Shown: positions 9,663 through 19,191 of the stretch, in pieces
Layout: every line of letters starts with the position of its first letter
How positions within the stretch are numbered: the first letter of the stretch is position 1
Assembly: GCA_001839685.1 (NCBI GenBank)
Contig: MLAK01000826.1
Location: forward strand, 1 to 58,309
Reading direction: 5' to 3'
Source: Tritrichomonas foetus
Lineage: Eukaryota; Parabasalia; Tritrichomonadida; Tritrichomonadidae
DNA: 58,309 nt
Notes under the pieces: model-generated
What the model was told of the DNA's origin: nothing
What the model saw: only the letters and a program-made list of their open reading frames with translations
Databases searched by the model: none
Position numbers and translations under genes: made by a program

Positions 9663-10373
9663 TCATTCTTGCTTCTTCTTATTATTAGCTTTCTTCTGAT
9701 GATAAAAATTATAATATTTGTAACCAGCAAAGGCAACGCTGATAATAATAATAATGAATAGGTAGAAATTGATTAAAGCTGCGTCCAAAGAACAAAATAC
9801 TAATTTTCCATCAATAATTAGAAACTTATTATCGAATCTCATCAAAATTTCAATGTCATCTTGGTCGAAATCATTATTTGGACTATTGACTATTTCCGAT
9901 ACTCCAATTTCACCTTTCTTTGAATCAGCAGCCAATTTAAATCTCAAATCACGAAGTTTGTCATATAAATTTTCAGGAGATTCATTCAAATATAATTTTG
10001 TGACATTCCCTGGCTTGTGACAAATTTGGTAGAACTGCGAGGTGCCATGCGGGCATTTAATAATTTCGGAATTGGAGCTACAAACTGCATCTTCTGGGCA
10101 AGGAACGCAGTCATCGGTTACGACTGAATCGCAGAAATGGCTTGGCGGCGACAAAGCGGCTGTTATGAGACCGGTAAAGAATAAAAGTACGATTATGTAG
10201 ATTATATCGAAAATATCAACGAAATAGTTGCTGACCTTAAAAACCGCAAATTTTGACACATTTTGATTTTTCCTGGATGTTGGCGATACTGAGGGCGTTG
10301 GTGATCGTGATTTTGAAATTGGAGTATGTTCGCGTGATGAGTGTTGACTATTATGAGAACTATTTGTTCTCAT
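9663..10373 (-). CDS. MAN1/Src1 (LEM2)-like two-pass membrane protein
   Basis: This 236-aa protein starts at the ATG at 10371-10373. Residues 1-45 are Ser/Thr/Pro-rich with basic residues. One membrane segment spans about 50-75 (IIYIIVLLFFTGLITAAL) and a second about 198-222 near the C-terminus, followed by a Lys-rich tail. Between them lies a Cys-rich luminal stretch with Cys at 81, 89, 92, 98, 107 and 118, reading C...CVPCPEDAVC...CPHG. That spacing is what I associate with the Man1-Src1 luminal domain of inner nuclear membrane proteins LEM2, MAN1 and Src1/Heh. N- and C-termini would face the nucleoplasm. It is much shorter than MAN1, and I see neither a LEM domain nor a clear C-terminal winged helix. 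Assignment rests on the Cys pattern plus topology. An unrelated two-pass protein is the alternative. Confidence 0.6.
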   Translation of the reverse strand: MRTNSSHNSQHSSREHTPISKSRSPTPSVSPTSRKNQNVSKFAVFKVSNYFVDIFDIIYIIVLLFFTGLITAALSPPSHFCDSVVTDDCVPCPEDAVCSSNSEIIKCPHGTSQFYQICHKPGNVTKLYLNESPENLYDKLRDLRFKLAADSKKGEIGVSEIVNSPNNDFDQDDIEILMRFDNKFLIIDGKLVFCSLDAALINFYLFIIIIISVAFAGYKYYNFYHQKKANNKKKQE

Positions 10374-10376
10374 TTT

Positions 10377-10383
10377 ATTGTGA
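10377..10383 (-). promoter_or_regulatory. Candidate Inr of the MAN1/Src1-like gene
   Basis: Reads TCACAAT on the minus strand, with the +1 A 8 nt from the ATG. It lies in the 137-bp divergent spacer shared with the plus-strand F5/8C gene. Confidence 0.4.
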
Positions 10384-10510
10384 ATAATTAAACCCTATTC
10401 TATTCAAAAAGTTTTTTCAAAAAAATCACCTTTATGGGCGAATAATTTTGTATTATTTTTTGGTCGAATATAAGTGAATTTCTATTGAGAAGACCAATTC
10501 CACTTTTGTG

Positions 10511-11056
10511 ATGTTTTTGATCGTTAATATCAATCAAAATTTGAATAATCAGAAACAGATCATCGATTATGCACCCAATGATCCATTTGAGGGTGCCTTC
10601 TCATATCTTACTTCTATTAAGGGAAAGAATGCTCTTGTAATATCAACATCTGGGGACTCAAGGTCAAATTCAAGAAATTGCATCAATAAGAAATGGTGCG
10701 GTGCTTGGATTTCATCACCTGAGCAAAATTCTTGGATAAAGTTTGATTTGAAAATGATAAAAATTTTAGTGAAAAGTTACACATTAAGGCTTTTGTCAGT
10801 ATCTCGGGCTGAGCCGGCTCCACAGTCGTGGTGCGTTGAGGGATCAAATGACAATTACAAATGGTTTGTAATTGATGAACACAGAAAGAACAGCACGCTT
10901 GTGGGAAACTCGAATCCACATAATTTTACATGCATTGCGAGTTCTTCTTATCGATATGTAAGAATCAGGCAAACAGATGTGAATTCTCTTGGTGGACATG
11001 CTTTTTGCCTATCCAACATCGAATTTTTTGGTGTTTTGTCAAGCATTGAATCATAA
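10511..11056 (+). CDS. F5/8 type C (discoidin-like) domain protein
   Basis: This 181-aa protein uses the ATG at 10511; the in-frame GTG just before it is not a plausible eukaryotic start. Nearly the whole chain (about 25-178) is one discoidin-like jelly roll. It opens with YAPNDPFEGAF and continues with a WIKFDLKM strand, SWCVEGSNDNYKW, YRYVRIRQT and a closing NIEFFGV. This subtype is abundant in trichomonads, where in my understanding it usually follows a BTB domain. No BTB domain is present here and only 137 bp separate it from the divergent neighbour, so it is an orphan or N-terminally lost copy. The role is unknown; such domains bind glycans or lipids outside cells, but no signal peptide is visible. 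Confidence 0.8.
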   Translation: MFLIVNINQNLNNQKQIIDYAPNDPFEGAFSYLTSIKGKNALVISTSGDSRSNSRNCINKKWCGAWISSPEQNSWIKFDLKMIKILVKSYTLRLLSVSRAEPAPQSWCVEGSNDNYKWFVIDEHRKNSTLVGNSNPHNFTCIASSSYRYVRIRQTDVNSLGGHAFCLSNIEFFGVLSSIES

Positions 11057-11800
11057 ATCGATCTCCATTCACTGAAAAAGTGGAGCAGATACTAGAATTA
11101 TATTACATATGAAGAAATGTATAATACTCAAATTATAAGATGATCAACAAAAAGTGAAATGAATAATTCAAAGTTATAGAATCTTTAATAAAAATGATCC
11201 TAACAATAATATCAATGACTGAATTATTTCTATGCTTTAAATTATGATTTAGCACCTCATTGGCTCAACTGGAATCGGGAATTGGAGTGACTAATTTCAG
11301 TTGCGATATCATACGTGAATTTTTTTAGCCATATTTGACAATGTTTGTTTGATTATTCATTTTGAATATGGAGACACGAATATTTTGTGATTTTTTCAAT
11401 TTGTGATGTAGAAATTGAATTGGGCAATTGCTTCATATTGTATATGATCTTTCAACTATTTGAATGGATTTTTCCCCATGACAAACAGATGTATACAAAC
11501 TAACTAGATCTAGATGTAGAAGACTATTGAGAGATCTAAATGAATAATTGTTGATATTATTGTCATTTAAAAATTATTTAATTGTAATCCTATTAATAAT
11601 ATATAAATATTATAATTTAAAAATCAAGATACAGAGAAAACCAAATCTAAAAAAAAATTGTGAGAAAAAAATAAACCCAACAGAAATTTCTGAGAATTAT
11701 TGAGATAAAAAGGGATTTTATAGCATTAATATCTTGATTATTTCTTATCATAAATCGTGCTTTTTATTATCATATGACCCTCCATCGAAAATTATAATGT
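11057..11800. other. Intergenic, nothing recognised
   Basis: AT-rich spacer following the F5/8C gene. A slightly GC-richer patch at about 11250-11330 has no recognised motif. No convincing ORF. Confidence 0.4.
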
Positions 11801-11864
11801 TTTCCAAAATACAAAAATGAAGTATAAAAAAAATATTAATAATTTTGATATAAATAAAAAAAAT

Positions 11865-12050
11865 TTAGGCATCAATGAGAAGATTACGAATGTTTTGCCA
11901 TCTAAATGGCGAGTCATCAGAAAATTCACTTGGCATCGAGTCTGGAAAAAAACATATTGGATTCCATTTTTCTTGATTTGGTCTTTCAATCGTTGTATCT
12001 GTANTGCCAGTCTATTTTCTTCATATACTAAAATTTTATGACAGAAAAGA
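11865..12050 (-). pseudogene. Possible relic of a coding sequence
   Basis: On the minus strand two neighbouring frames look protein-like. One contains a charged coiled-coil-like stretch (ENRLA.QIQRLKDQIKKNG). The other continues as PDSMPSEFSDDSPFRWQNIR and ends at a stop at 11865-11867. Together they suggest the C-terminus of a broken gene with a frameshift near 11970. The ambiguous base at 12004 lies inside. No family is recognised. Confidence 0.25.
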
Positions 12051-12345
12051 TTTCAATACATTCATATTTGTCAAATGGAAATTGAATTAATTCAACATCA
12101 CTGAGTTAAAACTATCAAAATTTTCGCGATTTTTAATTAAAAATCGATAGAAGAAGTGTAAATAGAATTATGGGAAGCAGTATTATAATCTTTGTGATTC
12201 TTGGAAAAAAAGCTTCTCACAATTTTTTTTTAGGCTTTCTCCAAAATCGCTCTTTTTTCGGTTTAATTGTTGCAAAATTTCAAAACTATGAATAAATATG
12301 GCTCATAACTATAAAAAATAGATTTAACAATTGACTGAAAGCTGT

Positions 12346-12552
12346 TCACCCGAAAACTGAAACAATAGCTTCTTCAGAATCATTTTCGAAATATTTTTGA
12401 ATTCGGCCATTTGCGAAGTTTGCGATAAGGGAAATTTTCGTCATTCTTTTAGNTATTTGGGTTTTGATTTTTGACTGATGGTATAAAGTAATACTGATGA
12501 TAAGGATCATTTTAGTGATTTCGTACGTTAAGACTATTTGGTTTGTATACAT
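12346..12552 (-). other. Short open frame, possible relic
   Basis: A 68-codon minus-strand frame containing an ambiguous base at 12453. Its C-terminal part (FANGRIQKYFENDSEEAIVSVFG) has a protein-like composition, but there is no recognised domain. It may belong to the same decayed locus as 11865-12050, or be chance. Confidence 0.15.
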
Positions 12553-12643
12553 CTATGACAAACTCACAAATCACACTATGCTTATCAAAAAGTGAATTCG
12601 TCAAGAGACAAAAAAATCCATCAAAAGTGTCTAAACTTGTTCA

Positions 12644-13222
12644 ATGCCTAAAGTCAAGACAGTCCTCGTAGGTGATGCCGGCGTTGGAAAAACATGTATC
12701 GCTGAACGTATTGTCCGTGGAACATACACCGCTACTTCAGCAGCCACTATTGGAGCTGCCAATCAAATGGTAACTCTTCAGACAGAGCGCGGTCCAATTA
12801 CCTTTAATATCTGGGATACCGCAGGACAAGAGAAGTATCGTAGTCTCGCACCAATGTACTTTTCTGGCGCTTATATCGCATACCTCGTTTTTGATATCAC
12901 AAATAAAAACAGTTTGAACGCACTCGACGATTTTTACACTCTCCTTCAACAACGCGCTCCAGAAGAATGCATCTACATTCTCGTCGGAAACAAGATGGAT
13001 CTCGAAAATCAGAGACAAGTCACACAAGATGAGGCAATTGACTTCTCCCAAAGAATCGGAGCTGTTGCATACGCAGAAACATCAGCATTAACTGGCCAGG
13101 GCGTTCGCGAAATATTCGATATAGCTGCTTCGTGTGAAAACTTGAAGTTTGATGATGACACAATGAGCCAGATATCATCGGATCTACAACCGCCACAAGC
13201 GCAGCCGAAACAGTGCTGCTAA
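12644..13222 (+). CDS. Rab-family small GTPase
   Basis: This 192-aa protein starts at the ATG at 12644. G-motifs in order are the P-loop GDAGVGKT (about 9-16), switch I Thr in AATIGA, WDTAGQEKYRSL (switch II), NKMDLE for guanine recognition, and TSALTG. The C-terminus is a flexible QPPQAQPKQCC with a double Cys for geranylgeranylation. WDTAGQEKYRSLAPMY resembles the Rab5/21/22 group. It should cycle between GTP and GDP and direct vesicle tethering or fusion on an endosomal-type membrane. The Gln of AGQE is intact, so hydrolysis is expected. Codon use is richer in G/C at third positions than in neighbours, which may reflect high expression. Confidence 0.95.
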   Translation: MPKVKTVLVGDAGVGKTCIAERIVRGTYTATSAATIGAANQMVTLQTERGPITFNIWDTAGQEKYRSLAPMYFSGAYIAYLVFDITNKNSLNALDDFYTLLQQRAPEECIYILVGNKMDLENQRQVTQDEAIDFSQRIGAVAYAETSALTGQGVREIFDIAASCENLKFDDDTMSQISSDLQPPQAQPKQCC

Positions 13223-14305
13223 ATTCTATCCCAAGCTATTTTAAATAATGCTTAAAAATTAGTTCATTCACAATTTTTTTATTTTCAGTTTATTTCAAAT
13301 AACATCTTGCGAATTGTTGTGTTATTTGTAGATCATTTCTTTGATGCGCTCATTTTTGATCATCAAATGGAAATCTTTTTTTTTTTAATTTATTAGCATT
13401 ATTTTTGATATAAACATTATTGTATTATTTAGTAGTTATACATTTATTCTCCTCTCAAATTGAAAATCGTTAATCCCAATATTGAGATTAATCTTTTAAT
13501 TTTGGATTTCTTATAAAAAACAATCAATATACTGACTTGTGATTCAAAGTTGTTTCCATTAATTATTTTATCCAAATTGGAAAGATTGCGTGTAATCTTA
13601 GCAATTTGACGTAATCACTAATCGTTTGCCAAATATTTTCCTATTTTCAGTATGAACTAAATAATAAATACTTATAAATCTGAAAATAATAATATGTTTT
13701 CTGATATTGACAGAAATATTGTCGAAACGAATAATAATTAATTTGAATATTTCATAGAAAACCATTGAAAATTGCCAAAATTTTATCATTTTTATTCAGC
13801 TAAATATTTTTGCTTAGTGGTATTATTTCAATAAATGGATCATATATAATATATAACTAATTAATTCAAACAAAATTTGATAGTTTTATTCATTAAAATG
13901 GCTTATTCTACAAGGATAAATGACGGAAATAAAAAATATTCGTTTTCTCTGAAATTTACAAACTTTTAATAAAAAAGTTCATCCAATTAGTGATAGGAGA
14001 TTTTTCATTCTTAATAGAAGAAATATGAAGAAGGAAAAATGAATTTATTTGCACCATTATATTCTTTCACAAATCACATTTTCAATTATTTTATGTGATT
14101 ATATAAAGAATTGTATATGTTTATTTAAATTATTTAATATAGATAGAATTTTCTATAACTTTTATTTTTCACATTATCTCAATATTTATTATTTAATAAA
14201 ATGATTATATTGGAATAATCAAAATGAATTATTTTTTGAATAAATTTCCAGAATTAACTTTGACACTTCTTGTTTTTCTGAAAAATTGAACTGTGTCAAA
14301 AAAAA
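13223..14305. other. Long AT-rich intergenic
   Basis: About 1.1 kb of highly AT-rich sequence between two plus-strand genes. Only short, compositionally random frames are present. No repeat or RNA gene was recognised. Confidence 0.5.
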
Positions 14306-14312
14306 TCACTCG
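14306..14312 (+). promoter_or_regulatory. Candidate Inr of the CAMK-like kinase gene
   Basis: Reads TCACTCG, matching TCA(+1)Y(T/A), with the +1 A 21 nt upstream of the ATG at 14329. It also argues against the upstream in-frame GTG at 14293 as a start. Confidence 0.4.
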
Positions 14313-14328
14313 TAGATTCAACTTGATA

Positions 14329-15429
14329 ATGAAGCGTCGTGGTACACAAAGTGTCCCAGGGAGGGGCCCTCCGAAAAAACAGAACGAATACTCAAAGAAT
14401 ATTGAAACAAATCGAATTGTTGAGTCGCTTCCTTTTACCACAAATGGCTTCAAATTTTCGGAAGTTATTGGCTCAGGGAGCTACGCGGTTATTTTCAAAG
14501 TACATCATTCCGGCTATCAACGTGATTTTGCGGCGAAAATGATACCATTGACATTTGGATGGTCAGATGAAAACGGGGAGGAGGTTTTCCAATCCGAAAT
14601 TAACGCGCTTAAACGACTCAATCATAAAAACATCATCAAGATTTACGACAGTTTTCGCTATATGAACCAATTAGTGATGATATTTCAATATTGCCAACAC
14701 GGGACTTTAAAACAGTTAATTCAAGCGGGAAAAGGAATACTACCACGTTTGCATATTCCCTACATGAAACAGATCCTTTCAGCCCTATCTTATAGTCATG
14801 AAAGAAATATCGCACATCGCGACATAAAACCGCCCAATATTTTCATAGATGATTTCCACAGGCCTCTTCTTGCAGATTTCGGGTTGTCTTCATTAATAAC
14901 AAGGGATGATGATCAGTGTAGCGACTTTGTTGGATCGTTCCTTTACAGAGCGCCTGAAATGATTGAGAAGAAGCCTTACGATCCATTTAAAGCGGACGTT
15001 TGGGCCCTTGGTGTTGTTTTTTACCTAATGGTGACAGGAAACGATCCATGGCCGACATACAACATGGGCCTGATGAAGGACTCTATTTGTCAAGGCAAAT
15101 ATGAAATCCCGGAAACAGTTAATCCTCGAATTGCTGAGGTAATAAAAAAAATGCTGGTTGTTGATCCAGATAAAAGGTCGTCAATTCGAGAAATTGAAGA
15201 AATGGAAATTTTCAATCTTGAACCAAACTCATCTGTCGAAGGACAATTGAATCCCTTTGCAAATCGAAATTCAATACCTTTTCCAATGACAAGAACACAA
15301 CTTTTGCTAAATTCAAAACAAATTTTGACGAAGAAGAAAGATATGATTGTTAGATCGCAGGCAATTTTCCATACAACTGCAAGTAGACCAAAGAAATACG
15401 ATTTTCATGAAAAAGCTTCTGACTTGTGA
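14329..15429 (+). CDS. Ser/Thr protein kinase (CAMK/AMPK-like)
   Basis: This 366-aa protein uses the ATG at 14329. Residues 1 to about 38 are basic and Pro-rich. The kinase domain spans about 39-300: IGSGSYAVIFKV glycine loop, AAKMI lysine, the HRDIKPPN catalytic loop, ADFGLSS, and GSFLYRAPEM. The C-lobe shows KADVWALGVVFYLMVTGNDPWP, typical of CAMK-like kinases. The HRD Asp, the DFG and the AAK Lys are intact. The tail (about 300-366) is Asn/Ser/Lys-rich without a known domain. It should phosphorylate Ser/Thr; partner and pathway cannot be told from sequence. Confidence 0.93.
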   Translation: MKRRGTQSVPGRGPPKKQNEYSKNIETNRIVESLPFTTNGFKFSEVIGSGSYAVIFKVHHSGYQRDFAAKMIPLTFGWSDENGEEVFQSEINALKRLNHKNIIKIYDSFRYMNQLVMIFQYCQHGTLKQLIQAGKGILPRLHIPYMKQILSALSYSHERNIAHRDIKPPNIFIDDFHRPLLADFGLSSLITRDDDQCSDFVGSFLYRAPEMIEKKPYDPFKADVWALGVVFYLMVTGNDPWPTYNMGLMKDSICQGKYEIPETVNPRIAEVIKKMLVVDPDKRSSIREIEEMEIFNLEPNSSVEGQLNPFANRNSIPFPMTRTQLLLNSKQILTKKKDMIVRSQAIFHTTASRPKKYDFHEKASDL

Positions 15430-16017
15430 AATATTCTTTTTCATTTTTTGGACGAATTATTCTCTCATTCAATCTTTCGATCAGTTTTTATTTAGATCTA
15501 TTTACCTTTTTGTTTGTTGAATAATTTGTTTTGATTTTTTTTGATCCAATAAATCAAATCAGTCGAATATAAGAAAACAATAATAATTTCTTGGATCTGG
15601 TGAAAGATTGATGGTTAATAAGCTTCCCAAATAAATGTGAGACATCTTGACGAAATATGAAATTTGATGAACAGTACCAGTCATTTTATGTGAAATCAAG
15701 ATTTAATTAAATGGAATAAGGAATTCCAATTTGAAGAAAGGGAAAAAAATGTTTATTAGGCAAATTAGAACTCTTATATAATCAATATTTATGCTTTGAT
15801 TCAAAATGAATCATTTTTTATTTATTCTTGTTTGAAATAAATTTACTTTCGCGTCGTGACATCTTTTTCTCTATTTTCTTTTCTTTAATTTAGGCTTTGA
15901 TTTTAAGTTAAAATATAACTCCAAAAAAGGAATAGCAATCGTAAAAAAAATAGAAAGAATATGTCTAGCTTTATTAAAATCTATTTGATAACAATTAATA
16001 TAAAATCTATTCATTAA
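15430..16017. other. Convergent intergenic, nothing recognised
   Basis: Spacer between a plus-strand kinase and a minus-strand Rab. AT-rich; no ORF or structure noted. Confidence 0.5.
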
Positions 16018-16584
16018 TTAACAGCATTTGTTTTTTTCTTCAATGGGAAGTTCATCATTTTCTTTAATTCGATCTGATAAATAATTTCTTGCGACAAACT
16101 GAAATAAATCATTTATTTTTTCACCTGTTTTTGCAGATGTGAAAAAAATATGATAATCTTTATCTTTTGTTTGCTCATTTACATGTCTTTCATCAAACAT
16201 CTTTTCTTCAATATCGAATTTATTTCCAACAATCACAAAAGGAACTTTGTTTATTGAATTTTCAATTAATAAATCAATCCATGATTGAATGCTCATTAAT
16301 GATTTAATATTATCAAATGAAAACATAATAATTGCACATGCAGCATCTTTAAAATATAAAGGAACCAAACATTTAAATGTTTCTTGCCCTGCTGTATCCC
16401 AAATTGCAAAATTGCATTCTTTTCCATCCACCAGTAATTCCATATTAAAAACACCTGCTCCAACTGTTGGTAATGTATTTTCATCAAACGTATCGTTGAT
16501 TCCTCTCATAATGACAGATGTTTTACCAACACCTGAATCGCCAATGACAATCACTCGGTTTTGAAAGGGTTTCGTCAAAGACAT
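16018..16584 (-). CDS. Rab-family small GTPase (second)
   Basis: This 188-aa protein uses the ATG at 16582-16584; an upstream TTG in frame adds a hydrophobic stretch and is not a likely start. Motifs: P-loop GDSGVGKT (about 14-21), switch I TLPTVGAG, WDTAGQETFKCL, NKFDIE, and TSAKTG. The C-terminus is KNKCC, a double-Cys prenylation signal. The guanine-specificity and catalytic Gln residues are present. This is a divergent Rab, as is common in the expanded trichomonad Rab set, and it is not close to the Rab at 12644. The target membrane is unknown. Confidence 0.94.
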   Translation of the reverse strand: MSLTKPFQNRVIVIGDSGVGKTSVIMRGINDTFDENTLPTVGAGVFNMELLVDGKECNFAIWDTAGQETFKCLVPLYFKDAACAIIMFSFDNIKSLMSIQSWIDLLIENSINKVPFVIVGNKFDIEEKMFDERHVNEQTKDKDYHIFFTSAKTGEKINDLFQFVARNYLSDRIKENDELPIEEKNKCC

Positions 16585-17090
16585 CAAAGAAATTGAAATT
16601 TCAATAATCAAAAAAATTCCCCACAATTTCTCACCTGCTATTGAGAAATGTCCTCAAATATCACAAATCCAAGTATTCACCATAACTAGGACCAATGGTG
16701 AAAATAAACCTTGTTGTTCCAGCTTCTGAGATAAATATTATATAACAAAATCCTCTTTAATAATACAATAAACAATTCACTTTTTACGTTTGATACAAAT
16801 AAAAATTCTTGTGGGAAATCATTTGATGGAGGAAATAACCCAAAACCTTTCAAAAGCTATTTAATGTTACCTTTTAATGGCGCAATTTATGTATTGTTGT
16901 CAGTTACAAAGAAGATTATAAAGTTTCATTATCATATTCTATGATAGAAAATATTTCCGTGAAATTGAGAGTTTAGCATCTAAAAATGAAAGGATTGATG
17001 TTGATTGTAGAGGATTTAATGAATTTATGGGTAAAATGGACGCTTTAACAACTTCCTTCTTCAAAATTGAATCACAGGAAATCACGTCCA
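16585..17090. other. Divergent spacer
   Basis: AT-rich spacer between the minus-strand Rab and the hypothetical plus-strand ORF at 17091. A short frame just upstream of 17090 (reading CRGFNEFMGKMDAL) looks mildly protein-like and could be a frameshifted N-terminus of the next ORF. Confidence 0.3.
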
Positions 17091-17408
17091 ATGACAAATA
17101 ATGGCTTTAATGAATATGAAACATCTTCTGGTGATAATTTAAGTATTCCATCAAACACACCATCAGGTGAAGTCTTAGTTGCATCACAACAGCAACTAGC
17201 AACAGTAACTTATCTGAATCAAAATAATGTGAGCGTTTCCCATCACAAATCAAATTCAACTTTAGCTCCAGTCACTTTGACAAAGATAATGAAAAAAGTT
17301 AGGCCTACAGGTATGAGGATGAAAGGAACAAATTTTGATTTGTTTTCTTTGAAAGTTCAGTCAGAAATAAATACATGTTTTTACTTACATTATATTTTAT
17401 TTTATTGA
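17091..17408 (+). CDS. Hypothetical small protein
   Basis: A 105-aa frame from the ATG at 17091. The first 60 residues are Ser/Asn/Gln-rich and polar, followed by a basic patch (KIMKKVRPTGMRMKG). The last 15 codons run into the AT-rich tandem repeat, so the true C-terminus is doubtful. No family recognised. It may be a low-complexity gene, a fragment of a longer gene with a frameshift upstream, or non-coding. Confidence 0.35.
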   Translation: MTNNGFNEYETSSGDNLSIPSNTPSGEVLVASQQQLATVTYLNQNNVSVSHHKSNSTLAPVTLTKIMKKVRPTGMRMKGTNFDLFSLKVQSEINTCFYLHYILFY

Positions 17409-17519
17409 TTTATTGATTGATTCATTAATTGATTGACTGATTCATTTATTCATTTATTGATTAATTTATTGATTAGTTTATTCATTTATTGATTAATTTA
17501 TTCATTTATTGATTTATTT
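17404..17519. repeat. TTGATTTA-type degenerate tandem repeat
   Basis: Repeated short blocks of the form TTTATTGATT / GATTCATT / TTCATTTATTGA fill about 115 bp. The copies are imperfect. The repeat begins at the 3' end of the preceding ORF. Confidence 0.7.
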
Positions 17520-17710
17520 TTCTGGAAAATTATATTTGGCTAAAAATATAGTGCAACCATTAATTCATTCAATATTGGTTATGTGATCATTGAATATTTT
17601 TTTTGACATTCTATCTTTTTGAATTTAGATCTTATCGACAAAATTCGTTTGAAAATTTCTTGTTTCCTAACTTTTTGAAGTGAACTTTTTGTATCCGTTT
17701 AAAAAATCTC

Positions 17711-19018
17711 ATGCGAAGGAGAGAAAGCCGCCAGAGAAACGATCAAGAGCTACAACGAAGACCATCAATTTGCTGTATATGTCACAAAGTCCCCAAACAT
17801 ACTCAAATCCTTCCTTGCTGCAAATGCATCACGTGTAAAAAATGCTTGATTAATTGGCTTGAAAACAACAATATTTGTCCACATTGCGCGACCCAACTCC
17901 GAAGGGCTAAATCAAAAGCACCACTCTGCGAAGCACATCAAAAGAAATTAGAATATTATTGTCAGACATGCAATCAGATGCTTTGCAGTGATTGCTTATT
18001 TGAACAATTGAAAGAAGACAATAGAAAACATGCAAATCATCAAATTATTAAAGCATCTGAATTAGAAAATTCTTCAAAAATTCAACTCAAATCACATCTT
18101 GAAGAATTGAAAAATTTGCATGACAAAACTTGTAAGCAAATTGTGTGTTTACAAAATCAAATCACATCATTACCAAATAATAAAGAAGACATATCATATC
18201 AATCACATGCAGCATTTCGTGTTCTCCATGATCATTTAGACATCCAATATAAGCAAAAACAAAAACCTTATAAAGAAGCCACTGATTTTCTGGAAAACCA
18301 AGTTGTTAAATATCAAACACTGTTGGAAGAAGGAGAATTAATATTAACAAGTGATGATCCTAAAATTGTTCCAGTCGCACAAGAATATATTAATAAAATT
18401 AAAGCAATGAACGATGAAATTAAGCCTTTTCAATTGGAATCTCCTTCAAAAGAATGGGTAAATGAATATATTCCTAAATATGAAACGATAGAAGTCCAAG
18501 TTGACAAATATAAAAAACATTACGAGAAATTCAAGAAAATGAAAGAAAATGATAATCGATTTTTATATTCTGCATCTAAAAACTTATTTGGCGGAATTTG
18601 GAGAGCCAAAATTTATCCAAACGGAAATCAAAGTGCATATAACACACACATTTCAGTTTATGTAGAGCTTTTGAAAGGTGTTGATCCACCAGCAGCTTTT
18701 GATTACCAAGTTGAGATTGTTGCTGCTAAAGAGAAAACAAACAACATTGTGCGGAAATATACTTCTAATTTCGAACCAATGGATTCCTGGGGATGGAATA
18801 AAATGGCTCCAATAAATACGATTCTTGAGAAATATGTGGATGAAAATGATGTAATGACACTCAAAATAAGTATTCGACCGGAATCTTATAAGGTATATTC
18901 ACAACAAAGTAAAAATGAATATGAGCAAATTCGAGAGAAATATAGAAGACTTAAAAAAGAGATGTTAAATAGTGGTGATAATAACAAAAAAGTTGAACGG
19001 GTTACGGAAGAAGAGTAA
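17711..19018 (+). CDS. TRIM37-like RING/B-box/coiled-coil/MATH protein (E3 ubiquitin ligase)
   Basis: This 435-aa protein starts at the ATG at 17711. The RING finger lies at about 21-59: C21, C24, C37, C39, C42, C45, C56 and C59 follow C-x2-C...C-x-C-x2-C-x2-C...C-x2-C. A B-box follows at about 73-110 (C73, H76, C84, C87, C92, C95, H107, H110). Residues about 115-280 are coiled coil. Residues about 288-405 form a MATH/TRAF-like beta sandwich (GGIWRAKIYPNG; MDSWGWNKM; MTLKISIRP). RING, B-box, coiled coil and MATH in this order is the TRIM37 architecture. Animal TRIM37 is a ubiquitin ligase tied to peroxisome import and centriole assembly, but orthology at this depth is not assured. A Lys/Glu-rich tail closes the protein. 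E2 binding is expected from the intact RING. Confidence 0.85.
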   Translation: MRRRESRQRNDQELQRRPSICCICHKVPKHTQILPCCKCITCKKCLINWLENNNICPHCATQLRRAKSKAPLCEAHQKKLEYYCQTCNQMLCSDCLFEQLKEDNRKHANHQIIKASELENSSKIQLKSHLEELKNLHDKTCKQIVCLQNQITSLPNNKEDISYQSHAAFRVLHDHLDIQYKQKQKPYKEATDFLENQVVKYQTLLEEGELILTSDDPKIVPVAQEYINKIKAMNDEIKPFQLESPSKEWVNEYIPKYETIEVQVDKYKKHYEKFKKMKENDNRFLYSASKNLFGGIWRAKIYPNGNQSAYNTHISVYVELLKGVDPPAAFDYQVEIVAAKEKTNNIVRKYTSNFEPMDSWGWNKMAPINTILEKYVDENDVMTLKISIRPESYKVYSQQSKNEYEQIREKYRRLKKEMLNSGDNNKKVERVTEEE

Positions 19019-19191
19019 ATTGTTTTTTATTTTCATTTTTCCTTTTTCTTTTTCCCATTAATATGATATCAATGTACATGCAAATCATCACTTGAATAAG
19101 GTTGCATGAATTATATTTCGTAATAAACTCAGAGAGAATAGAATAATCAATCAAACTGAAAGAAGCATATCAAACATCAAGAAAATAAATT

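Noticed and set aside
14293..14328. GTG/TTG-started extensions (also near 10508, 16585-16626, 20999, 32054, 45315-45377)
   Set aside because: These are eukaryotic genes. An ATG follows shortly in each case and gives a sensible N-terminus or signal peptide, and sometimes an Inr-like motif lies between.
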